DNA of 64,000 bases from CAWJMD01 sp963700925 (GCA_963700925.1 OY969553.1:1054001-1118000); one strand, 5' to 3'. Numbered from the stretch's first letter, positions 16,116 through 25,413 are shown. The notes: generated by a model not told the origin, from the letters alone. Numbers and translations are program-made.

Positions 16116-17164
16116 GCCTGAACCAGCTCCACGGGCATCGACGAGTCAGCCGAGAGCCCGGAGCCGGAGGGTTCCCGTCCGCGCGCAAGCATCTGCGCCC
16201 CGAGGGCTGCAACCATCGCCCCGTTGTCGGTGCAGAGGCCGGGGCGGGGCACGCGCAGAGTGATACCGGCTGTCGCGCAACGCTCCTCGGCCATGGCGCG
16301 CAGCCGGGAGTTCGCCGCCACCCCACCACCCACGAGCATGGTGTCGACGCCCTGCTCCTGGCAGGCCAGCACGGCCTTGCGGGTCAGCACGTCGACCACG
16401 GCCTCCTGGAACGACGCCGCCACGTCAGCCACCGGGACCGCTTCTCCGTCCGCCCGCCGCTGCTCGACCCATCGTGCGACGGCCGTCTTGAGCCCAGAGA
16501 ACGAGACGTCGTACCGGTGCCGCTGCATGTCGCGCTGGGAGGTGAGCCCGCGGGGGAACGGGATCGCGCTCGCGTCCCCGTCCCGTGCCGCACGGTCGAT
16601 GTGCGGGCCACCGGGGAACGGCATCCCGAGCAGCCGGGCGACCTTGTCGAACGCCTCCCCGGCAGCGTCGTCGATGGTCGAGCCGAGCGGGCGGACGTCG
16701 TTTGTCACGTCGGGGACGAGGAGCAAGGAGGAGTGGCCGCCGGAGACCAGCAGCGCGATCGAGGGTTCGGGCAGCGGGCCGTGCTCGAGGGTGTCGACCG
16801 CGACGTGGGCGGCGAGGTGGTTGACGCCGTAGAGCGGACGGCTCAGTCCGTAGGCGAGTGCCTTCGCGGCCGCGACGCCCACCAGCAGGGCGCCTGCCAG
16901 TCCAGGTCCGCTGGTGACAGCGACGGCGTCCACGTCCGCCAGGCTCACGCCGGCCCGCTCGCAGGCACGCTCGATGGTCGGGACCATCGCCTCCAGGTGG
17001 GCGCGGCTGGCGACCTCGGGCACCACGCCACCGAAGCGGGCGTGCTCGTCGACGCTGCTCGCGACCGCGTCGAACAGCAGCTCTCCCCCGCGGACGAGTC
17101 CGACACCGGTCTCGTCGCACGAGGTCTCGATGCCCAGAACCAATGGGGCTTCGGTCAGTGCCAC
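16112..17164 (-). CDS. tsaD: tRNA N6-adenosine threonylcarbamoyltransferase TsaD
   Basis: Transfers threonylcarbamoyl to A37 of ANN-decoding tRNAs, with TsaB and TsaE. The 350-residue ASKHA-fold protein has VLGIETSCDETGVGLV, the metal-binding HLAAHVAVD (H-x-x-x-H) and LLVSGGHSSLLL, GEAFDKVARLLG, and the terminal CTDNGAMVAALG. GTG start at 17164. Sits directly after rimI and tsaB, with the GH3 gene overlapping its end. All expected motifs are intact. Confidence 0.97.
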   Translation of the reverse strand: MALTEAPLVLGIETSCDETGVGLVRGGELLFDAVASSVDEHARFGGVVPEVASRAHLEAMVPTIERACERAGVSLADVDAVAVTSGPGLAGALLVGVAAAKALAYGLSRPLYGVNHLAAHVAVDTLEHGPLPEPSIALLVSGGHSSLLLVPDVTNDVRPLGSTIDDAAGEAFDKVARLLGMPFPGGPHIDRAARDGDASAIPFPRGLTSQRDMQRHRYDVSFSGLKTAVARWVEQRRADGEAVPVADVAASFQEAVVDVLTRKAVLACQEQGVDTMLVGGGVAANSRLRAMAEERCATAGITLRVPRPGLCTDNGAMVAALGAQMLARGREPSGSGLSADSSMPVELVQA

Positions 17165-17173
17165 CCCAGCACT

Positions 17174-17669
17174 CTAAGGCGCGCCGAGCAATCGGGCGAA
17201 GCCGCATGATGTGGGCGTCGATGTCACCCGGTTGGTAGTACCTGCGACGCACCGCGATGCGGTCGAACCCGAAGCTGCGGTAGAGGGCGATGGCCGGCTC
17301 GTTGTCGGCGCGGACCTCGAGCATCAGCGAGGTCGCACCCTGCTCGCGTGCTTGGTCGGCCAGTGTCGTGAGCAGCCGCCGTCCGAGGCCTTGGCCTTGG
17401 CCTTCTGGGGCTACGGCGATGGTCTGCACGTCGGCGTCGGCGCCTGACACCGCGAGGCCGCAGTAGCCGAGGACCTCGCCGTCCTCGGTCGTGGCGACCG
17501 TGTACCAGCGTTGCGGCGCAGCCAGTTCCGACCAGAACGTCTCCTGCGACCACGTGTCGGGCGTGAAGAGCTGCACCTCCAGCCGGTGGACCGGCTCCAC
17601 GTGCCACCAGCGCATCGGGAACATCGTCACGGCCGAGGGGTCTGGCGTGACCTCGGTTGGGCCGGTCAC
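17174..17669 (-). CDS. rimI: Ribosomal protein S18-alanine N-acetyltransferase RimI, with a displaced stop
   Basis: A GNAT acetyltransferase: MRWWHVEPVHRLE at the start, the acetyl-CoA loop VAPEGQGQGLGRRLLTTL, then NEPAIALYRSFGFDRIAVRR and YYQPGDIDAHIMRL, a complete RimI domain of about 158 residues ending near 17195. GTG 17669 overlaps the tsaB stop by 4 bases. The frame has no stop where one is expected: it runs on out of frame into tsaD as far as 16425. Removing one C from the CGCCCG just after MRLR would give a short tail and a TAG at 17176-17174. The coordinates given are the probable original extent. Confidence 0.75.
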
Positions 17670-18382
17670 GGCGTCCGGGAGCCGGCGCGTCCGGTGAGAA
17701 CGCTCTTGGCTCCCCCCGGTTCCGCTGCGTCGGGGCGGCGGAGGTACAGCGGCTCAGGGTCACGCGGTCGACGTCCGTCAGCTGTCTCGGCCAGCGCAAT
17801 GCGTGCGATCGCTTCTGCGGACGGGTCACGCAGTGCCGCAACGGTTTCGATGGGCGAAGGCGGCAGGCTGTCGGGGTAGAGGAGGGTCCCGCGTCCGGCG
17901 CATGGCAGGTTGTTCAAGGGCAGCTCGTGCGGTCGTGACACGTCCGGCTGGGTGACGGGGACGGCCCAGAGGCCGCTGGACGTCTCGGTGGCGTGGTAAC
18001 GAGCCCAGTAGACCTCACGGCGACGCGCGTCAGTGGCGACGATGAAGTCCGTTCCGACAGTGGCGATCCCGGCATCGACGGCTTGCAGGGCCACAGCGTC
18101 GAGGCTTGTCACGCCGTGGACCTCGAGTCCCAGCGCCAGGGCGAGGGTGCGTGCCGTGACGAGGCCGACCCGCAGGCCGGTGAACGGACCTGGACCTCGC
18201 CCGACGGCGATCGCGGTGAGCTCCGGCTTGGTGATCCCTGACTCGGTCATGACTTCGTCGATCATCGGCACGAGCAGCTCCGCGTGGCGGCGGGGGTCGT
18301 ACGTCGAGCGCGACGCCACGACCGCCGTACCGTCGTGCAGGGCGACGGTGACGGCGGCCGAGGTGTCGAGGGCGAGCAGCAC
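17666..18382 (-). CDS. tsaB: tRNA threonylcarbamoyladenosine biosynthesis protein TsaB
   Basis: A 238-residue ASKHA-fold partner of TsaD: LLALDTSAAVTVALHDG, the HAELLVPMIDEVM helix, and AVGRGPGPFTGLRVGLVTAR, the TsaB signature. It scaffolds TsaD in t6A synthesis and has no catalysis of its own. GTG start at 18382, stop overlapping rimI. In related genomes tsaE lies close by; here it is about 4 kb away, behind an accessory insert. Confidence 0.95.
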   Translation of the reverse strand: MLLALDTSAAVTVALHDGTAVVASRSTYDPRRHAELLVPMIDEVMTESGITKPELTAIAVGRGPGPFTGLRVGLVTARTLALALGLEVHGVTSLDAVALQAVDAGIATVGTDFIVATDARRREVYWARYHATETSSGLWAVPVTQPDVSRPHELPLNNLPCAGRGTLLYPDSLPPSPIETVAALRDPSAEAIARIALAETADGRRPRDPEPLYLRRPDAAEPGGAKSVLTGRAGSRTP

Positions 18383-18400
18383 TCGCCGAGGGTATGCCAG

Positions 18401-19246
18401 CTACAGGGTCAGCAGGGTCGTTCCGGTCCCGCCGTCGCGGTAGGTCACCTCGACCTCGACCCCGGTTGTCGAGGCGTCCTCGAGCTCGTCGCCGGGAAGC
18501 CAGAAGGCGAAGTGTCCACCCGACACGGTTGCTGTCACGTCGCCCTGAGTTCGGCTGTGGTACACCGCGCCGGCGACGTCGGAGCCAGCGACGCCGGCCG
18601 CCAGGGAGAGGTCGCCCGCCTTCATGGTGCCGACGCCCAGGTCTGTCGCGGTGACGTCACGAGGTGCGGGCGCCGCATGGTCGGTCACTCGGCCGACCGA
18701 GCCGATCGCGTCCTTGGCGAACAGGTGGGCGGAGTCGTCGCTCACACACATCGCCGAGAAGCCGTTCGTGCCGGCCAGGACCACAGTGGTCCACACGCCG
18801 CGGCGCTCGGCAATGACCGGCTCAGCAGCCTTGAGATCGGCTGCATGCTCGGCTCCCGCTCCGTCCTCCTGCATCTGGCGGCAACCGGCGACTGCGTCAG
18901 CACTTTCCTGCGCCGACAACCCGCGGGGATCGGGCGTCCAGCTGGCAAATGCCTGGTCGCCGCCGGTCAGGGACGGTAGCGCGACCATCAGAGCAGTCAC
19001 TGCTGCGACCACTCCTCCGGCCAACACGACTCTGCGCGTGGTGCTTTGGGCGCGACGCGGCCGGTCGGCGCGGGCGGCCGGCCTGGAGGCCAACGCCGAC
19101 GGAGGCACCTGCAGCGGGTCCGATGCCAGGATCGTCTGGAGGTCGGCGCGGGCTCGATCTGTGGGGGTGTGCCCGTGGCGGTCGGCGGCGTCCAGCGATC
19201 GCAGGGCGGTGCTGATGTCGCGGTCGAGAACGCGGACTCGGGTCAT
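18401..19246 (-). CDS. Membrane-anchored protein paired with an ECF sigma factor (anti-sigma-like)
   Basis: A 281-residue protein. The N-terminal 70 residues are polar and cytoplasmic (RVRVLDRDISTALRSLDAAD); one membrane helix lies at about 73-92 (VVLAGGVVAAVTALMVALPS); the rest is an extracytoplasmic domain with three Cys and no motif I recognise. Its start overlaps the stop of the upstream sigma gene by 4 bases (19243-19246), the usual layout of sigma/anti-sigma pairs. No zinc-finger anti-sigma motif is visible. Regulatory role is inferred from gene order alone. Confidence 0.65.
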   Translation of the reverse strand: MTRVRVLDRDISTALRSLDAADRHGHTPTDRARADLQTILASDPLQVPPSALASRPAARADRPRRAQSTTRRVVLAGGVVAAVTALMVALPSLTGGDQAFASWTPDPRGLSAQESADAVAGCRQMQEDGAGAEHAADLKAAEPVIAERRGVWTTVVLAGTNGFSAMCVSDDSAHLFAKDAIGSVGRVTDHAAPAPRDVTATDLGVGTMKAGDLSLAAGVAGSDVAGAVYHSRTQGDVTATVSGGHFAFWLPGDELEDASTTGVEVEVTYRDGGTGTTLLTL

Positions 19247-19809
19247 GGTGTGGTGGTCCTCTCAAGGACGGCGCTCGGTGTGCCGGACGGCTGGGGCGGG
19301 TGGTCAACATGGAGTCGCAGCGCTCGGCGGGCGCGGCTCAGGCGCAACCGGACCGCGACCGGTGAGATGCCGAGCATGGCGGCTGCCTGCGGCGCGCTGA
19401 GCTCCTCGAAGACCGTCAGGCCCAAGACCTCCTGATGGACCTCGGAGAGAAGACGCCACGCTCGTGCGAGGTCCACCCGGCTGAGCACCAGATCGGCGCC
19501 CGCGTCGGCGTGCTGGCCGGCAGTGGCGTCCGCCAGACGCACGCCAAGAGCGACGCGCCGCTGTTCACCGCGCTGGCTGTTCAGCAAGATGTGGCGCGCG
19601 ATGCCGAACACCCATGCCCGCCGGTCGCCCTCGCCGCGAGGCAGGTCATCCAGGCGACGCCACACCACCAAGAAGGCCTCTGCGACAACGTCCTCGGCGT
19701 GATCTGGGTGCGCGCGGCGCTGAACGAACCTCAAGACGTCCGAATACGCGCCCTCGTACAACGACCTGAAGATGTGCTCACGTTCACGAGCACGCGATAA
19801 CTGACTCAT
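19243..19809 (-). CDS. ECF RNA polymerase sigma factor
   Basis: About 188 residues: region 2 (IFRSLYEGAYSDVLRFVQRR, PDHAEDVVAEAFLVVWRRLD, RAWVFGIARHILLNSQRG) and region 4 (LLSEVHQEVLGLTVFEELSA with LGISPVAVRLRLSRARRALR). ATG 19809 follows AAAGG; the longer frame to 19872 is not conserved. It is coupled to the membrane protein gene downstream, its likely anti-sigma partner. The pair lies in an insert separating tsaB from tsaE. Confidence 0.88.
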   Translation of the reverse strand: MSQLSRAREREHIFRSLYEGAYSDVLRFVQRRAHPDHAEDVVAEAFLVVWRRLDDLPRGEGDRRAWVFGIARHILLNSQRGEQRRVALGVRLADATAGQHADAGADLVLSRVDLARAWRLLSEVHQEVLGLTVFEELSAPQAAAMLGISPVAVRLRLSRARRALRLHVDHPPQPSGTPSAVLERTTTP

Positions 19810-19913
19810 ACCTTTACCTGTCCACCACCCGAGCGAGTGTGTCGCAGCAACAGATGGCGGCGACGACGCCACGCGAGGTGCCGCCAGGAGACGTTAGATG
19901 CTAGTGACGAGCC

Positions 19914-20431
19914 CTACGACAGGCCCGCGAGCCTGTAGAGGACAAGTGACCCGGCTACCGCAACGTTCAGACTCTGACCCGTCCCCACCCTCGGTATCTC
20001 CACGACCGCATCGAAAAGGTCAAGAGCCTCGGGCGGGACTCCGGTTCTCTCGTTGCCCAGCACCATCACCGTCGCCGGGCCGGCGTCAGGTCCGCCAGAC
20101 GGATGGACTCTTCCGCCAACTCGACGCCAACGATGTGGCTCGCCGCATCGCGCTGAGCGGCAAGCCATCTGCACGGATCGCCCTTGACCCAGTGAACGCA
20201 CGGCTGGCGGTTCAGGGTGTTTCCACGAGCCAGTGCCTCAGGCACCCACGGCAGACGCGGCACGACCATGCAGGCACCCACCGCATCGCAAGTCCGGAGG
20301 AGGGTCCCGAGGTTGATGCCATGCATCGGCCACAGCGGCGCGGCCAGCAGATGATCCCAGCAACCATGGGCCCGATGGCGCCGGTGCCTGAGCTCATGTG
20401 GGGTCCGGAACCGGATGTTCGGGGCGCTCAC
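19914..20431 (-). pseudogene. TrmH/SpoU-family RNA 2'-O-methyltransferase, frameshifted
   Basis: The first frame (GTG 20431) gives the SpoU start HGINLGTLLRTCDAVGACMV through HIVGVELAEESIRLADL and stops at 20066. The knotted SAM-binding end, ATVMVLGNERTGVPPEALDL with IPRVGTGQSLNVAVAGSLVL, is in the next frame (to 19914). One missing base in the G/C run near 20080-20092 explains both. All three SpoU motifs survive, so a sequencing error or a very recent mutation is likely. Substrate would be a tRNA or rRNA ribose. Confidence 0.8.
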
Positions 20432-21444
20432 CGACCTTCGACGAGGACCTCGTCACCGCGGGGGTACTTCATGAGTGAGGGTGCTTCGCGGCGCACTCGG
20501 GCCATCACGACTCTGGGAGCACCAGGTACCGCAGTCGGTTGTCCTCGAGTGGTGGGATGAAAACTGTTGTCCAACATACGGACTCGGCGCTGTGGATGAG
20601 GGTGGGACTGTCGGTGGTGGCTGGGAGAGTTGTCGTCATGGCAGCCCACCCGGTCGAAGCGCTCGAGTCGCTCGACGACGGGGCCGAGCCCGGTGTCGGG
20701 GCGAAGGTGCTGCGCGGGTTCGTGGCCTCGGCGGTGTCGGCGGCGCCGGGTCCGGAGCTGGTGACCGCGTTGACGGCGTTGACCGCGCGCACCGACCTGA
20801 CCGCGCGGGAGTGGGTCGAGGTGACGGCGGCGTGGAAGAAGGTGGCGTGTCTGGCCACCGCGGGCCAGTTCGTCGCCATCGCTGAGCTGGACCAAGCCCT
20901 CAACCCTGGTCTTGGTGCCGGCGAGCGCGCAGACGCAGACAGGGACGCGTACGCGGCGCCGGGGCGGACCTGCCCGGTGCGGCGGACCGCGGACGAGCTG
21001 GCGCCCGCGTTGGGGATGGCGCCGCGGGCGGCGTCGGCGCTGGTGTCGCTGGTACGCCGGTGCGAGGACCTGCCGGCGGCGATGGACGCGCTGGCCGACG
21101 GCCGGATGGACCCGTCCCAGCTGCGGGCCCTGGACGCGCACGCCCGGCACCTGCCCACCCCGGCGAAGCGGGTGTTGGAGGCGGCGGCGGTGCGGTGGGC
21201 ACCACGACGGACCCGCCAACAGCTCGACGCCGCCCTGGCCGCCGAAGCGATCCGGCTCGACCCCACCCACGCCACCGACATGGTCGAGCACGGCGTGACC
21301 GAGCGGGACGTCCAGCTGCGGACCTCACCACTGGCCGGGTGCCGGCGGCTGGTCGCGGACCTGCCCACCGACCAGGCCCACGCCGCCTGGCTCGCCCTCA
21401 ACGGCGCCGCCCGCACCGCCCGCCGCAACCACGCCACCAGCGCC

Positions 21445-21506
21445 AACAAGGCCAACAAGGCCAACTAGCAAAAGGCCAACAAGGCCAACAAGGCCAACAT
21501 GGCCAA
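21445..21506 (+). repeat. 9-bp AAGGCCAAC tandem repeat (Lys-Ala-Asn) around an in-frame stop
   Basis: Copies of AAGGCCAAC stand on both sides of TAGCAA (21466-21471) within the DUF222-HNH gene. Without that TAG the frame would read through as Lys-Ala-Asn repeats. Slippage in the repeat is a plausible source of variation. Confidence 0.75.
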
Positions 21507-21903
21507 CAGCGAGACGGACACCAGCGGCAGCCAGGGTGGCAGTGATGAGCGGACCCTGGCCCAGCTACGCGCCGACCTGCTCACCGCCGTCCTCACCGGC
21601 CAGGCGACGCCGCCCACCCCTGCCAGCGGCGACCACCCCAGCGGCCAGGTTCTGGTACCGACCCCGGCCGAGCTGTCCCGCCACGTCGAAGTCCAGGTCG
21701 TGGTCGCCGCCGACACCCTCACCAGCACCCACGACCTACCCGCATCGATCCCCGGCGTCGGACCCATCGACCCCGACACCGCCCGCGAACTCGCCACCCG
21801 CCAGCCCTGGCGACGACTCATCGCCGACCCCGCCACCGGCACCCTGCAACACATCGACCCCCGCACCCTGCCCCCACCCACACCACCCGAACCACCCGAA
21901 CCG

Positions 21904-21974
21904 CTTGAGCCCGAACTAGTTGAGCCCGAGCTAGTTCGAGCCCGAACTAGTTGAGCCCGAACTAGTTGAGCCCG
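21904..21974 (+). repeat. 15-bp GAGCCCGAACTAGTT tandem repeat (Glu-Pro-Glu-Leu-Val)
   Basis: About four and a half copies of GAGCCCGAACTAGTT. One junction has an extra C (about 21937) that shifts the frame and brings a TGA at 21952. The extra base also makes TAGTTCG and CGAACTA inverted arms. Confidence 0.8.
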
Positions 21975-22448
21975 AACAGGTACCACCCGACCCGAGACTG
22001 AAGCGGCTCCTCACCGACCCGGTCACCCCGGCACGACTCGACCACGGCACCGACACCTACCGCACCCCCACAGCGCTGCGCCGGCACCTCCACACCCGCG
22101 ACGCCACCTGCATCGGACCCGCCTGCCACCACCCGGCCACCGGCACCGAGGCCGACCACACCGTCAACTACGACGAGGCCGACGACCACGGACAACCCGG
22201 CAGCACCAGCCACACCAACCTCGGCAGCACCTGCGAACGCATCCACAACGCCAAGACCCACGGGGGCTGGGCGCTCTCCCAACCCACCCCGGGCACCTTC
22301 ATCTGGACCAGCCCCACCGGCCGCACCTACACCCGCACCGTGCGACCCCTCATCCACGGCTGGCCCGAGAGCTGGCCCGAGACCGACGACCAGGCGTGAC
22401 GCTCGACGAGCCGTCGCGCGTGCGGTTCACCGACGTCCACCCTCCCGT

Positions 22449-22501
22449 TTCGCCGTGTTCTGTGGTCGGGACAGCGTCTCCGCCAACGAGAACACAGCGA
22501 A
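22449..22501. terminator. Inverted repeat between the DUF222-HNH and tsaE genes
   Basis: TTCGCCGTGTTCT (22449-22461) pairs with AGAACACAGCGAA (22489-22501), 12 of 13 positions plus one G-U, around a 27-base loop. It sits between convergent genes and may end transcription from either side; the long loop makes this uncertain. Confidence 0.4.
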
Positions 22502-22529
22502 TCGCGGTGAGGAGTCTTGCGGTGAGGAG

Positions 22530-23054
22530 TCAGCCTGGAGGTAGGGCGATCAGGGCCCAGCGCGCTCCGTAGCCCTCGAGCACCACGTCGCGAGGGTCGA
22601 GAACGTCCGCGTCAAGCCCCACCGTCCCCCCAGTGGCACGCACGATCGTGACCTCGAGACGATCCTGAGCCAGGTCCTCGACGAGACCGTGCCCCCACTC
22701 CACCAGCATCACGGCCTCGTCCAGCGAGGAGTCGAGGTCGAGGTCGTCGACCTCGGCGAGCCCGCCCAGTCGATAGGCATCCACGTGCACGAGGACGGGC
22801 CCCGTCCCCAGCGAAGGGTGCTCACGCGCGATGACGAACGTCGGCGACGTCACCCGTCCACGCACGCCCAAGCCCTCGCCGATACCTGCTGCGAGAGTGG
22901 TCTTTCCAGCGCCGAGCTCACCCGTGAGCAGTACCAGGTCACCGGGTCCCAGCAGCCGCGCCAGCCGCACGCCGAGCGCGTGCATGTCGTCGGCAGAGGC
23001 AATGTGCAGCCGTCCGACCGACGCTGGAGCAGCCGGTGCTGGCGGCTGCTCCAT
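22530..23054 (-). CDS. tsaE: tRNA threonylcarbamoyladenosine biosynthesis ATPase TsaE
   Basis: A 174-residue P-loop ATPase: Walker A in LLTGELGAGKTTLAAGIGEG, then TSPTFVIAREHPS, VDAYRLGGLAEVDDL and VMLVEWGHG. It cycles the TsaB-TsaD complex for t6A synthesis. ATG 23054 overlaps the upstream hydrolase stop as TGATG; GTG 23057 is an alternative. The end carries a 15-base sequence repeated twice, starting at the stop codon (22505-22532). Confidence 0.94.
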   Translation of the reverse strand: MEQPPAPAAPASVGRLHIASADDMHALGVRLARLLGPGDLVLLTGELGAGKTTLAAGIGEGLGVRGRVTSPTFVIAREHPSLGTGPVLVHVDAYRLGGLAEVDDLDLDSSLDEAVMLVEWGHGLVEDLAQDRLEVTIVRATGGTVGLDADVLDPRDVVLEGYGARWALIALPPG

Positions 23055-24229
23055 CACGACGAGCGCTGCTCGCGAGACCGCCCCAGACCGCGGGCCTTCT
23101 CCTTGGCCTTGGCCATCACCTTCGGACGGCGGATGCGCGGCCGCGCGGTGATCTCGGGCCCCTGCGAGCCGTCGATCCGTCGCCGTGCCCGGTGCAGCAG
23201 CGCCACCAGGTGTGGCGTCACGATCTCGGGGTGCTCGAGCATCACCAGGTGGCCGGCGTCGCGCACGAGGGCGAACTCGGCGTGGGGCAGCGCCCGGTGG
23301 ATCTCTTCGCTGTGCTCGGCCGGAACCATCAGGTCGCTGTCACCGACCAGCACGAGCATCTCGATGTCACCCAGGCTCGACAGCGCTTCCCTCTTGTCGT
23401 GCACCCCGAACGCCGGCAGGAAGTCGCTGACCACCTCGATCTTCGTCGCGGCGATCATGCGAGCGGTGAAGTCGACGAGGTCCTGGTCGACGTTCGAGGC
23501 GAAGGACCATCGCTTGACGATGACCTCCTCCAGGTCGCTGCCGATCCGGCGCGTGCGCTCCACCAGCATCGGCTGCCGTGAGAGCAGATTGAGTGCCGCG
23601 GGGGCGACCCGGCGTAGCACCGACCCCAGCCGGTCGAGCCCGAGGTCGACCTTCTCGAGCCCTCCCGCGCTCGTCGACACCAGCGCTGCCCCGACGACGC
23701 GCTCCTTGAACAGCTCCGGGTCCTCGGCTGCCAGCGACATCACGGTCATGCCGCCCATCGAGTGCCCGACCAGAACCAGCGGGCCGGACGGGGCTACCGC
23801 CGCGATGACGGCCGCGAGGTCCGCGCCGACCTGGTCGATGGTCGCCGACCCGACCGGACCGCGCTCCGAGCGCCCGTGGCCCCGCTGGTCCCACCACACC
23901 GTGCGCACCCGTCCCTGCAGAGCCAGCCGCTGGTAGTGCCAGGAGTCGAGGTTGAGGGCGTAGCCGTGGCTGAACACGACGGTCAGGCCGTCCGGGTCCG
24001 GCTCCTCGGGCTCGTCGACCTCGACGTGCAGCATCGTGCCGTCGTCCGCAGCGACCTCGATCGGAACCTCGCGGATCGACCCGAGGGGCACCTCGTCCTC
24101 GTCCTGCGGAAGTCTCTGCAGCACAGGGCGTCCCACGGCGAGGCGCTCGACGGCCAGACCGGCTGCGGCGCCGGCTCCGGCTGCGGCGAGACCCAGCCCC
24201 AGCGTGATCAGGGACGTGCGGCGGCTCAT
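23054..24229 (-). CDS. Membrane-anchored alpha/beta hydrolase
   Basis: About 391 residues. A hydrophobic N-terminal helix (LITLGLGLAAAGAGAAAGLA) precedes an alpha/beta hydrolase: oxyanion VVFSHGYALN, VWWDQRGHGRSERG, nucleophile elbow VGHSMGGMTVMSLA, acid in LVGDSDLMVP and His in RDAGHLVMLEHPE. A basic C-terminal tail follows. Substrate unknown, probably an ester or lipid at the membrane. ATG 24229 overlaps the alr stop by 4 bases (ATGA). The alr-hydrolase-tsaE order is typical in this group. Confidence 0.87.
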   Translation of the reverse strand: MSRRTSLITLGLGLAAAGAGAAAGLAVERLAVGRPVLQRLPQDEDEVPLGSIREVPIEVAADDGTMLHVEVDEPEEPDPDGLTVVFSHGYALNLDSWHYQRLALQGRVRTVWWDQRGHGRSERGPVGSATIDQVGADLAAVIAAVAPSGPLVLVGHSMGGMTVMSLAAEDPELFKERVVGAALVSTSAGGLEKVDLGLDRLGSVLRRVAPAALNLLSRQPMLVERTRRIGSDLEEVIVKRWSFASNVDQDLVDFTARMIAATKIEVVSDFLPAFGVHDKREALSSLGDIEMLVLVGDSDLMVPAEHSEEIHRALPHAEFALVRDAGHLVMLEHPEIVTPHLVALLHRARRRIDGSQGPEITARPRIRRPKVMAKAKEKARGLGRSREQRSS

Positions 24230-25413
24230 CGCGTCCACTCCACTGCGTCGGCGCCGACCCAGGTGCGCGGCAGTCTGCTACCCACGCGGGTGACGATCTC
24301 GTAGCTGATGGTTCCGGCGGCGTCTGCCCAGTCCTGCGCGCTCGGCTCGCCGGCGTCGCCAGGCCCGAAGAGCACCGCGCGGTCCCCAGCCCGTACGTGC
24401 CCCGACGCACCCGGTCCCAGGTCTACGACGAACTGGTCCATGCAGACCCGGCCGGCGACGGCGGTGCGGAGCGACCCTACCTGCACCGGCCCCGTCCCGC
24501 TCGCGTGGCGCGGGACGCCGTCCCCGTACCCCAGCGGCACCAGCCCGAGCGTCGTGGGCTGGGGTGTGGTGTAGGCGTGCGCGTACGAGACGCCTTGTCC
24601 CGCACCGACGTCCTTGACCAGCGCCAGCTCTGCCTCGAGGGTCATGGCCGGACGGATTCCCAGCTGCGAAGGCGACTGCAGCTGCGGCACCGGCGACAGT
24701 CCGTATACCGAGATTCCCGGACGGACGAGGTCGAAGTGCGTGCCCGGCGCGGTCAGCGTCGCCGCCGAGTTCGCCAGGTGCCGCACGACCGGGCGCAGAC
24801 CGTGCCGTTCACAGACGGTCAGTGCCTCCCCGAACACCTCGACCTGCGCCAGCACGCTCGGGTGGCTGGGCTCGTCGGCCCGCGCCATGTGCGACCAGAC
24901 CCCGACCACCTGGACGGCTCCGCTGGCCTCAGCGGCTGCGGCGGCCCTGACCAGCTCGTCCCAGTCGGACGGTGTCGCGCCACCGCGGGCCAGGCCGGTG
25001 TCGACCTTCAGGTGCACCCGCGCCGGGCGCCCGACGGCCCCGACCGCGGCCACGACCCGATCCAACGCCCAGAGAGCACTCACCGACACGTCCACGCCAG
25101 CGGCCACCGCAGGTCCGAGGTCGACCGACGGCGAGTAGAGCCACGCCAGAACCGGCACGTCCACTCCGGCAGCCCGCAGCTCAAGCGCCTCGTGCACCTG
25201 AGCGACGCCAAGCCAGGCAGCACCACCGGCGACCGCAGCACGGGCCGACGGGACGAGCCCGTGGCCGTACCCGTCCGCCTTCACGACTGCCATCACCGCT
25301 GCGCCGGTGGCTCGGGCGCGCTCGCGCAGGACCGCGACGTTCGACCGCACGGCATCCAGGTCGACGACGACCTGGCCGGGGTGCAGCGCGAGACTGGCCT
25401 TGGTGCTGCTCAT
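24226..25413 (-). CDS. alr: Alanine racemase
   Basis: A PLP enzyme making D-alanine for peptidoglycan, 395 residues. The PLP lysine lies in AVVKADGYGHGLVPSARAA; the substrate-side catalytic Tyr in GVSYAHAYTT; then LGLVPLGYGDGVPRHASG and VCMDQFVVDLG. Standard fold: N-terminal barrel and C-terminal beta domain. ATG 25413. First gene of the alr-hydrolase-tsaE run. Confidence 0.96.
   Translation of the reverse strand: MSSTKASLALHPGQVVVDLDAVRSNVAVLRERARATGAAVMAVVKADGYGHGLVPSARAAVAGGAAWLGVAQVHEALELRAAGVDVPVLAWLYSPSVDLGPAVAAGVDVSVSALWALDRVVAAVGAVGRPARVHLKVDTGLARGGATPSDWDELVRAAAAAEASGAVQVVGVWSHMARADEPSHPSVLAQVEVFGEALTVCERHGLRPVVRHLANSAATLTAPGTHFDLVRPGISVYGLSPVPQLQSPSQLGIRPAMTLEAELALVKDVGAGQGVSYAHAYTTPQPTTLGLVPLGYGDGVPRHASGTGPVQVGSLRTAVAGRVCMDQFVVDLGPGASGHVRAGDRAVLFGPGDAGEPSAQDWADAAGTISYEIVTRVGSRLPRTWVGADAVEWTR

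Larger units (their letters stand above)
20638..22399 (+). pseudogene. DUF222/HNH endonuclease (13E12-repeat family), broken twice
   Basis: Three pieces make one family member. 20638-21468 is the DUF222 helical domain (TADELAPALGMAPRAASALV, LDAHARHLPTPAKRVLEAAA), ending at an in-frame TAG inside a Lys-Ala-Asn repeat. 21469-21954 continues in the same frame (RLIADPATGTLQHIDPRTLP) until a frameshift in an EPELV repeat, caused by an extra C at about 21937. 21955-22399 holds the HNH nuclease end: CIGPACHHPATGTEADHTVN with HTNLGSTCERIHNAKTHGG. Both lesions lie in short tandem repeats. These genes are common mobile-like paralogues in actinobacteria. Confidence 0.85.

Noticed and set aside
21445..21974. 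Possible CRISPR array from repeated units
   Set aside because: Units of 9 and 15 bases are contiguous with no spacers and encode peptide repeats.
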